Part shown: positions 1-4,226 of the stretch, piece by piece
Numbering within the stretch: the first letter of the stretch is position 1
Layout of the letters: every line of letters begins with the position of its first letter
Origin: Dialister sp. CAG:486
GTDB lineage: Bacteria > Bacillota > Negativicutes > Veillonellales > Dialisteraceae
DNA length: 5,447 bases
Direction of reading: 5' to 3'
Assembly (NCBI GenBank): GCA_000434475.1
Contig: FR879599.1
Coordinates: forward strand, 1-5,447
The notes under the pieces: generated by a model
Seen by the model: only the letters and a program-made list of their open reading frames with translations
Told to the model about the DNA's origin: nothing
The model's database searches: none
Translations under genes and position numbers: made by a program

Positions 1-1140
1 GTTCAGGGCGTCGTAGAAGGCTATCCGGACGGCTCTTTCAAGGGCGAAAGAAACATGACCCGTTACGAACTGGCTCAGATCATCGCTCGCCTGATGGCTA
101 AAGAAGACCAGCTGAATGCAGAACAGCAGGCTACCCTCGACAAACTCGCTGGCGAATACGCTGACGAACTCGCAAACCTCGGCGTTCGCGTAGCAAACCT
201 CGAAAAGAAAGTCGGCAACATCTCCTGGTCCGGCGATGCTCGTATGCAGTACCAGCATAACCTCGCTTCTCGCACTGAACATGCAGATACTTGGAATGGC
301 CGTATGAGAATCAACGTAGAAGGCCAGGTCAATGATCAGGTCACTGTCAATGGCCGTTTCGTTAATGAAATGGACTTCAAAGATGGCGATTCTTCCGATA
401 CCAGCATGGATCGCATCAACGCAAAATGGACTCCAAATGATGCGACCTATGTCACCATCGGCCGTCAGGGCGTAGCTCTCGACGTGACCGGCACCTTCTG
501 GGATGAAGATGCTGTATTCGACGGCGTCGCTGCCGGCTGGGACAATGGCAAAGTCGGCGTAGAAGCTGGCTATGGCCGCTTCAAGAGCGCTGAAAATGAA
601 GGAGAAGGTTGGTCCGCTCAGGATAAGACTGAAGCTTGGTATGGCAAGCTGACAGGTCATATCGCTGATGCGGCTGACGTTTCTGCTTTCTACCTGAAGA
701 ACGCACAGAAACAGGATCAGGGTGCGCAGGTTGGTGAAAATGCATCCGCTTGGGGTGCTGGTCTTTCCTATGGCATCGGCGACTTCACCGTCGATGGCGA
801 CTATGTGAAGACCCAGAACACCCAGGCTGGTGATGCAGCTCTGTGGACCGCTGGTCTCACCTACGGCGAAGTCGATACCGACAAAGTCGGCTCTTGGTCT
901 CTCGGCGCTCACTACGTCAAGGCTGACAAAGGTTCTATGTTCCTCGGTTGCTCCGCTCTGGATCTGGGTGATCAGCTGGGCTACGCTAACGATACCAATG
1001 TGAAGTTCTGGGTCGCTAAAGCAGGCGTAGCTGTACAGAAGAATGTCGAACTCGACGCTTACTACAACTTCGCAGCCAAAGCTGATGAAGGCGAAGATCC
1101 GGAAGATACCTGGGGCATCGAACTCAACTACGCATTCTAA
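1..1140 (+). CDS. OmpM-like SLH-domain porin, 5'-truncated by window edge
   Basis: The frame is open from base 1, so the true start lies upstream; 379 residues are visible. Residues 1-32 are the end of an SLH domain (GYPDGSF, then MTRYELAQIIARLM). In Negativicutes this domain sits in the periplasm and holds the outer membrane to polyamine-modified peptidoglycan. Residues 34-72 are rich in A, L, E and K and look like the coiled-coil linker. From about residue 74 (ISWSGDARMQY) to the end, alternating polar and aromatic short strands with Gly/Asp/Asn turns indicate a porin beta-barrel, and the last residue is Phe (ELNYAF), the usual signal for outer-membrane assembly. The role is expected to be a general diffusion channel and envelope tether. 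Codon choice is strongly biased (GCT, CTC, GGC), which fits a highly expressed protein. One cysteine (residue 317) is unusual in a barrel. The ATG at 55 is internal, because the SLH motif begins before it. The family call is firm; the paralogue is not. Confidence 0.93.
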   Translation, partial: VQGVVEGYPDGSFKGERNMTRYELAQIIARLMAKEDQLNAEQQATLDKLAGEYADELANLGVRVANLEKKVGNISWSGDARMQYQHNLASRTEHADTWNGRMRINVEGQVNDQVTVNGRFVNEMDFKDGDSSDTSMDRINAKWTPNDATYVTIGRQGVALDVTGTFWDEDAVFDGVAAGWDNGKVGVEAGYGRFKSAENEGEGWSAQDKTEAWYGKLTGHIADAADVSAFYLKNAQKQDQGAQVGENASAWGAGLSYGIGDFTVDGDYVKTQNTQAGDAALWTAGLTYGEVDTDKVGSWSLGAHYVKADKGSMFLGCSALDLGDQLGYANDTNVKFWVAKAGVAVQKNVELDAYYNFAAKADEGEDPEDTWGIELNYAF

Positions 1141-1156
1141 TCTCACCTCTGAGACT

Positions 1157-1187
1157 AAAAAAGAACTCCTTCGGGAGTTCTTTTTTT
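1157..1187 (+). terminator. Bidirectional intrinsic terminator after the porin gene
   Basis: A 7-bp stem (GAACTCC 1163-1169, GGAGTTC 1174-1180) is capped by a TTCG tetraloop closed by a C-G pair, a very stable loop. Seven Ts follow at 1181-1187 and six As precede at 1157-1162, so the same hairpin also has a T run when read on the minus strand. It lies 16 bp after the porin stop and about 100 bp beyond the stop of the convergent ATPase gene, so it can end both transcripts. Bases 1193-1287, between it and the ATPase stop, show no other clear feature. Confidence 0.88.
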
Positions 1188-1287
1188 ATGGGAGATTCAC
1201 GTGCGTGTCGCATCTAGGAAAACGCTGATTCAATCGCAGAGTCAGATTCTACAAGAATTTTTATACATAGCTTCGTCATAGCCTTCC

Positions 1288-2625
1288 TTACATAGCGAGG
1301 CTCTTTATATATCGCTTCAGGAGGAAGACGCAGAAGTATGGGAAGGTATAGATGTTTTCCCGGCACCCGATATTCCCGCGGACGAGCTTGATGCCGCGAT
1401 GGATATCGCCGTAGTTCGGGTTCTTGATGAGCTGGCGGAGGGAGGCGGCCGCGCCATTTCCTGCTTTCACTTCCAGCGGGATGAGTTCATGTTGGCTGCG
1501 GATGAAGAAATCTTCTTCCAAGCTGGAATTTTCTTTCTTATAGTAGAAAAGGGGAAGCCCTGCTTTGAAGAGTGCTTCGGCGATCATATTCTCATAGAGC
1601 GCTCCCTTATATACACCAAGGTTTTGGTTGGCACGGAGGTCTTCTTGCGCTTCTTCGTCCAGAGAGGCGATGAGCAGGCCGGTGTCTTTGAAATAAATCT
1701 TGAAGCGGGAGCGATCTCCATTTCCTTTGAGTGGAAGCTCCGGGAAGTTCAGGCAGTAGCAGAGGTTCACCATGCCGGCATCATTCAGCCACTCGATGGC
1801 GTCCATGTAGCGTGAGAGGCGCGCACCACGAGCGACTTTTGTGATTTGGAATTTCTTGTTTTCCTTGGCGAGCTGAGCCGGGATGCTGCGGAAGATAGAG
1901 AGGACCTTCGTCTGCTCCAGACCCGGAAGGTACTTGCGGATGTCTTCCTCATAGTCCAGAAGCAGCTGGCGCTGTTTGGGGAGAATTTGTGAGAAGTGCC
2001 CCTGCTCGATGTAGGTTTTCACGACTTCGGGCATGCCGCCCAGGAGGCAGTAGTCCAGGAAGAGCGCTTCGCATTGGTCTATTTCCAGCTGGGAAAAAGG
2101 GGTGAGGCTTTGCATGTGGGAGAGCATGTCTGTGGTGAGACTTTTTCCATAGCCCTTTGCCCAAAGAAATTCCTCAAAGTCCATGGAGGTCATCTCAAAG
2201 TCTTCCTTGTAGCCGACACTGTTGCTCTCGATCCTGCGGTAGTTCAGTCCCAGCATGGAGCCGCTCAGTATGACATCGTAATTTCCTTTGAGCTTGAAAA
2301 ACTTCAGACTGGTGGCGATGTCAGGAAATTCCTGGATCTCATCAAAAACGAGAAGCGTCTCGTGCGGAATCAGCGCCGCCTCTGGCGAGAGGATGGAAAT
2401 ATTGCGGAGAATGTTTTCCTCGCTGTAGCCGTCAGATAGGATCTGTTTGAATTTGGGCTCTTCGACGAAATTGATGTAGAGAATATGCGGATAGTGGGAT
2501 CTTGCAAAGTGCAGGATGGACTCCGTCTTCCCGACCTGCCGCGGGCCTTTGATGATGAGCGGTTTGCGATCATTTGATGCTTTCCATTCTTCCAGAAAAG
2601 CATCTATTTTTCTTCGTAGATACAT
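1288..2625 (-). CDS. AAA-family ATPase with DUF4143 C-terminal region
   Basis: A complete 445-residue protein, the usual size for AAA_14/DUF4143 proteins. Residues 27-34 are a Walker A loop (GPRQVGKT), residues 91-98 a Walker B strand (LLVFDEIQ, with D95 and E96 for Mg2+ and catalysis), and GSMLG at 122-126 follows a beta strand where a sensor residue is expected. The C-terminal half contains a YKGALYENMIAEAL helix, then D372 and E385-V-K387 (PLEVKAG), which resembles the D...ExK core of PD-(D/E)XK nucleases and is common in DUF4143 proteins. It is predicted to be cytoplasmic and to bind and hydrolyse ATP. The biological role of this very common family is not established; DNA-related or toxin-antitoxin-like roles have been guessed. 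The ATG at 2625 is chosen because an 8-nt perfect anti-SD match (GAGGTGAT) lies just upstream and the Walker A spacing is normal. The gene stands alone and is convergent with the porin. A 33-bp repeat array carrying a good promoter lies immediately upstream. Confidence 0.95.
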   Translation of the reverse strand: MYLRRKIDAFLEEWKASNDRKPLIIKGPRQVGKTESILHFARSHYPHILYINFVEEPKFKQILSDGYSEENILRNISILSPEAALIPHETLLVFDEIQEFPDIATSLKFFKLKGNYDVILSGSMLGLNYRRIESNSVGYKEDFEMTSMDFEEFLWAKGYGKSLTTDMLSHMQSLTPFSQLEIDQCEALFLDYCLLGGMPEVVKTYIEQGHFSQILPKQRQLLLDYEEDIRKYLPGLEQTKVLSIFRSIPAQLAKENKKFQITKVARGARLSRYMDAIEWLNDAGMVNLCYCLNFPELPLKGNGDRSRFKIYFKDTGLLIASLDEEAQEDLRANQNLGVYKGALYENMIAEALFKAGLPLFYYKKENSSLEEDFFIRSQHELIPLEVKAGNGAAASLRQLIKNPNYGDIHRGIKLVRGNIGCRENIYTFPYFCVFLLKRYIKSLAM

Positions 2626-2628
2626 GGT

Positions 2629-2636
2629 ATCACCTC
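2629..2636 (-). promoter_or_regulatory. Strong ribosome binding site of the ATPase gene
   Basis: Read on the minus strand, GAGGTGAT is fully complementary to the 3' end of 16S rRNA and ends 3 nt before the ATG at 2625. It fixes the ATPase start. The TGA stop (2637-2635) of the upstream 86-codon frame overlaps its first bases, so if that frame is translated the two would be translationally coupled. Confidence 0.85.
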
Positions 2637-2895
2637 ATGCGATAAAATCAGGGGATTTCATCTCATTGTACAATTTTATGGGGCATTTTTCAATGTAGTT
2701 GTACAATTTCATGAGGGTGTTTTCGGGATAAAGTGTCAATTTTATGAGCGTATTTTCGGTGCTCGTGTACAATTTCATGTAAATGGCAGACACGGGCTTG
2801 GTGCATTTGAGGCTGACTGCGGCATGGAGGCGCCGGGACTTCGATGTTCCCTTGCTGTAGTCAGTCCCGTATGAGCGGACTAGCTGCTTGTTCAT
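2635..2895 (-). CDS. Possible 86-residue protein with 11-residue repeats, unknown function
   Basis: I do not recognise this protein, and it may not be a real gene. From the ATG at 2895 (weak GGGAG upstream) the frame runs 86 codons and stops 9 bp before the ATPase ATG. Residues 1-39 are basic and polar (for example KGTSKSRRLH). Residues 40-83 are four 11-residue units starting at 40, 51, 62 and 73, each beginning (M/I)KL(Y/T), with ENTL shared by the first two. Units one and two spell ENTL with different synonymous codons (AAT ACG against AAC ACC), a mild hint of selection on protein. The stop overlapping the ATPase SD also favours translation. Against this, a good ATPase promoter lies inside the frame, and the array can be explained as DNA sites. 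The frame is open further upstream to a TTG at 3000, but that part runs through a GC-rich hairpin repeat, so the ATG is preferred. Confidence 0.3.
   Translation of the reverse strand: MNKQLVRSYGTDYSKGTSKSRRLHAAVSLKCTKPVSAIYMKLYTSTENTLIKLTLYPENTLMKLYNYIEKCPIKLYNEMKSPDFIA
2647..2778 (-). repeat. Four tandem 33-bp units upstream of the ATPase gene
   Basis: The core TGTACAATTTYATG (plus strand) occurs at 2667-2680, 2700-2713 and 2766-2779, and with one base missing at 2734-2746. The CAATTT block starts at 2671, 2704, 2737 and 2770, exactly 33 bp apart each time. Between cores a weaker T-rich block (CATTTTTC, GTGTTTTCG, GTATTTTCGG) is also shared by three units. Two copies contain the palindrome TTGTACAA. 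The period equals 11 codons or about three helix turns, so the array could be a stack of operator sites on one face of DNA or the coding sequence of an 11-residue peptide repeat. Sequence between cores varies too much for simple slippage of identical units. Confidence 0.85.
2665..2693 (-). promoter_or_regulatory. Predicted sigma70-type promoter of the ATPase gene, inside the 33-bp array
   Basis: On the minus strand, TTGAAA (2693-2688) and TACAAT (2670-2665) each match the consensus at five of six positions and are separated by exactly 17 bp. Transcription would start near 2658 and leave a leader of about 33 nt with the strong SD. The -10 box is part of the conserved core of the repeat unit closest to the gene. 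The matching positions in the other three units are degenerate (for example CCGAAA and TACAAC), so only this unit looks like a working promoter. No experimental support. Confidence 0.6.
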
Positions 2896-2910
2896 CGGTC
2901 TCCCTATTCC

Positions 2911-2946
2911 CCGCTCTGCCAGCGGCCTCTTCCCGAGGGGAAGGGG
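2911..2946. repeat. Diverged copy of the GC-rich double-hairpin repeat
   Basis: Two adjacent hairpins: CCGCT (2911-2915) with AGCGG (2921-2925), then CCTCTTCCC (2926-2934) with GGGAAGGGG (2938-2946) around a 3-nt loop, nine pairs including one G-T. The order and spacing match the right half of the 115-bp repeat at 3122-3236 (short stem, then 9+3+9 hairpin), but the bases differ, so it looks like an old or distant member. It ends just upstream of the possible ATG at 2895 on the minus strand. No adequate T run follows on either strand to call it a terminator. Confidence 0.55.
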
Positions 2947-2983
2947 CTTTTGTGTGGCGATCCGAAATCGACTATGATTTACC

Positions 2984-3012
2984 TTGCGTCTTTTGGCCAA
3001 AATGAGTACAAT
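2984..3012 (+). promoter_or_regulatory. Weak promoter candidate with a perfect 12-bp palindrome in its spacer
   Basis: TTGCGT (2984-2989) and TACAAT (3007-3012) are 17 bp apart; the -10 is good and the -35 poor. The spacer holds TTTTGGCCAAAA at 2991-3002, a perfect palindrome and possible operator. No gene follows directly on the plus strand, but an intrinsic terminator begins about 35 bp downstream. Treat as tentative. Confidence 0.3.
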
Positions 3013-3046
3013 AGAACCATCTAACTGATGCTGGCTGGAAGGATTG

Positions 3047-3075
3047 GCGGACTCCGATGCGGGGGTCCGCTTTTT
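3047..3075 (+). terminator. Orphan intrinsic terminator on the plus strand
   Basis: GCGGACTCC (3047-3055) pairs with GGGGTCCGC (3062-3070), nine pairs with one T-G, around a 6-nt loop, followed by five Ts (3071-3075). It is a good rho-independent terminator by shape. No plus-strand gene ends before it: the nearest upstream annotated gene lies on the minus strand. It may end a short RNA from the candidate promoter at 2984-3012 or be a remnant of a lost gene. Confidence 0.7.
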
Positions 3076-3121
3076 GATTGGCAGCGGCTGAGAGTGGAGA
3101 TGCCGGTCATTTCATACCATT

Positions 3122-3236
3122 CCCCCTTCCCATGGAAGGGGGATGCCCGAAGGGCAGGGGGTTGGCCGAAGGCGAAAGAGAGCGAAGCCAACCTCCGGCG
3201 CTACGCGCCACCTCCTTCCAGAGGAAGGAGGGAGAA
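3122..3236. repeat. 115-bp multi-hairpin repeat, copy 1 (left of the DUF559 gene)
   Basis: Identical over all 115 bp to 3741-3855. It is a chain of hairpins: CCCCCTTCC-CAT-GGAAGGGGG (3122-3142), GCCC-GAA-GGGC, a longer TTGGC...GCCAA stem, GGCGC-TAC-GCGCC (3197-3209), and CCTCCTTCC-AGA-GGAAGGAGG (3211-3231). It has no stop codon in several frames on both strands, which produces false reading frames rich in Arg, Gly and Pro. The design is that of a REP/palindromic interspersed repeat; such GC-rich units are scattered through many Negativicutes genomes as far as I recall. No transposase lies in the window. Confidence 0.93.
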
Positions 3237-3255
3237 GCGGGATGAGTAACCCATC

Positions 3256-3301
3256 CCCGCCTTCCCATGGAAGGGGGGAGAAGTAGCAAAAACCTATCTA
3301 C
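3256..3301. repeat. Partial left-hairpin copy plus 21-bp linker repeat
   Basis: CCTTCC-CAT-GGAAGG (3260-3274) repeats the core of the left hairpin of the 115-bp unit, without its remaining hairpins. It is followed by a 21-bp stretch (3281-3301) ending in AAAAACCTATCTAC that recurs at 4157-4177 with 19 of 21 bases identical. In both places the stretch follows a GGAAGG-type hairpin, so it appears to be a linker belonging to the same repeat system. It lies 35 bp upstream of the DUF559 start. Confidence 0.7.
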
Positions 3302-3336
3302 TCTCCTTTTATAGGAAAGAGTGTTTTGCAACAGGT

Positions 3337-3732
3337 ATGCCTATGATTACAAATCGCCCCCGTGTTTCTAAGTCCATGCGTATCCGCTCGCGAGAACTTA
3401 GAAATCAAATGACTCCGGAAGAAAAGCAACTATGGTATCATTTCCTGAGAACATATCGGCCTAGAGTAACAAGACAGTATGTGCTGGGACCGTATATCGC
3501 TGATTTTTATTGTGCAAAGGCTGGGCTGATCATCGAAATCGATGGAAAGCAGCATTGTACAGAGTCAGGATTTGCGCATGATACTGTAAGAACGCATTTC
3601 TTTGAGAATTATGGATTAAAAGTAGTGCGATTGACCAATTTTCAGATTCATTTTCAGTTCAATGAATGTTGCCAATATCTGGAAACCATTCTCCGTGAAC
3701 GGATAATGGAGCGTGCTATTATGGGTGAGTAG
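3337..3732 (+). CDS. DUF559 endonuclease-like protein (PD-(D/E)XK / Vsr-like fold)
   Basis: A complete 131-residue protein, the usual size for stand-alone DUF559 proteins. After a basic N-terminus the family signature begins at residues 18-38 (SRELRNQMTPEEKQLWYHFLR). Next comes the core with D56 (YIADFYC), E67-I-D69-G (IIEIDGKQH) and H73, the likely metal-binding and catalytic residues of a nuclease fold related to very-short-patch repair endonucleases. The C-terminal part (VVRLTNFQI and a final helix) also fits. The function of the family is not established; DNA cleavage or repair is inferred from the fold. The ATG at 3337 has little SD (ACAGG), and 3343 or 3376 are possible alternatives because the conserved domain starts only at residue 18. 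The gene is visibly more AT-rich than its surroundings and sits between two identical 115-bp repeats, with the right copy beginning 8 bp after its stop, suggesting that gene and repeats may have arrived or spread together. Confidence 0.92.
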   Translation: MPMITNRPRVSKSMRIRSRELRNQMTPEEKQLWYHFLRTYRPRVTRQYVLGPYIADFYCAKAGLIIEIDGKQHCTESGFAHDTVRTHFFENYGLKVVRLTNFQIHFQFNECCQYLETILRERIMERAIMGE

Positions 3733-3740
3733 CGCATCTA

Positions 3741-3855
3741 CCCCCTTCCCATGGAAGGGGGATGCCCGAAGGGCAGGGGGTTGGCCGAAGGCGAAAGAGA
3801 GCGAAGCCAACCTCCGGCGCTACGCGCCACCTCCTTCCAGAGGAAGGAGGGAGAA
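3741..3855. repeat. 115-bp multi-hairpin repeat, copy 2 (right of the DUF559 gene)
   Basis: Base-for-base identical to 3122-3236 and in the same orientation, offset by 619 bp. Similarity stops sharply at both ends, so the pair are direct repeats enclosing 504 bp with the DUF559 gene. It starts 8 bp after that gene's stop codon, so its hairpins would form the 3' end of the transcript, although no T run follows. Identity with no substitutions points to recent duplication or gene conversion. Confidence 0.93.
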
Positions 3856-3872
3856 TGCCGCCTTTCCTGCAT

Positions 3873-4061
3873 CGTCATTTCGAGCGGAAGCGAGAAATCT
3901 TTTTCGTTCGCGGTCAGGCAAAAGTTGTGAGGGAAGCGGGGAACGGGAAACACCGTATGCTTCATGTGACTGGGGATCACGGTGCTTCATGCAGATGGAT
4001 TTACGAAGGAAAACAGCAAACGGCAAACGAAAAAGATCCCTCGGCTGCGCTCGGGATGACG
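3873..4061. repeat. 189-bp interspersed element with 34-nt imperfect terminal inverted repeats
   Basis: The left end 3873-3906 (CGTCATTTCGAGCG... ...ATCTTTTTCG) and the right end 4028-4061 are inverted copies matching at 27 of 34 positions, with identical outer CGTCAT and inner ATCTTTTTCG blocks. The middle includes a further stem, CACCGT with ACGGTG around GTGA/TCAC. I know this type of sequence (TCATTTCGAGCG...CTCGGGATGAC) as an interspersed repeat found in many unrelated bacteria that often yields spurious annotated proteins. It carries no gene, no target-site duplication is obvious, and how it moves is unknown. It resembles a MITE in form. Confidence 0.85.
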
Positions 4062-4105
4062 AAACGAGGAAACGCTTCCCGCCCATTCCTTTTCAATCCA
4101 GAGCA

Positions 4106-4177
4106 GAAGCCAATCTCTGCCCCTTCGGGGCACCTCCTTCCAGAGGAAGGAGGAAAAAGTGGTAAAAACCTATCTAC
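4106..4177. repeat. Partial third copy of the hairpin repeat with compensatory stem changes, plus linker
   Basis: This segment matches the right half of the 115-bp unit: GAAGCCAA, a short stem, then CCTCCTTCC-AGA-GGAAGGAGG (4133-4153) unchanged. The short stem is GCCCC-TTC-GGGGC (4119-4131) in place of GGCGC-TAC-GCGCC; two pairs have flipped from G-C to C-G on both arms, so pairing is kept. The 21-bp linker (4157-4177) follows, then CCCCCTTC, the beginning of another left hairpin that breaks off. Bases 4185-4213, up to the exporter's SD, show nothing further. Confidence 0.8.
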
Positions 4178-4213
4178 CCCCTTCAACGCCTGTCCCCCTG
4201 ATTCAAGTTTTCC

Positions 4214-4220
4214 AAAGGAG
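4214..4220 (+). promoter_or_regulatory. Ribosome binding site fixing the exporter start
   Basis: AAAGGAG ends 6 nt before the ATG at 4227, a standard spacing. The reading frame is open much further upstream (to 3762), but only through repeat DNA. This SD together with the MFS first membrane helix starting at residue 5 puts the real start at 4227. I see no convincing promoter for the gene between the repeats and this site. Confidence 0.85.
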
Positions 4221-4226
4221 CCCACT

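Noticed and set aside
1043..1228. 61-residue frame overlapping the porin end
   Set aside because: It runs out of frame through the porin 3' end and across the intrinsic terminator.
1246..1262. Small ATTCT-ACA-AGAAT hairpin followed by Ts as an extra terminator
   Set aside because: Only five A/T-rich pairs, and it faces no plus-strand gene, since the porin transcript already has a strong terminator.
1996..2439. 147-residue plus-strand frame and the 138-residue frame at 1399-1815
   Set aside because: Both lie entirely antisense to the well-supported ATPase gene and show no recognisable domain or start signal.
2647..2778. 33-bp periodic array as a CRISPR
   Set aside because: Conserved cores are only about 14 bp, the remainder of each unit is partly shared rather than a unique spacer, and no cas genes are present.
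2926..2946. CCTCTTCCC...GGGAAGGGG hairpin as a terminator
   Set aside because: Only CTTTT follows on the plus side and no T run on the minus side; its structure fits the hairpin repeat family better.
3713..4165. 150-residue plus-strand frame and several minus-strand frames at 3107-3331, 3738-3980 and 3820-4086
   Set aside because: They are translations of repeat DNA (Arg/Gly/Pro-rich, with peptides such as PPSRGRR) that stays open in several frames. They look like false genes.
3762..4226. Long in-frame N-terminal extension of the MFS exporter (546 residues in total)
   Set aside because: The extra 155 codons run through the 115-bp repeat, the inverted-repeat element and the partial hairpin copy. 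A proper SD and the family-typical first helix place the start at 4227.
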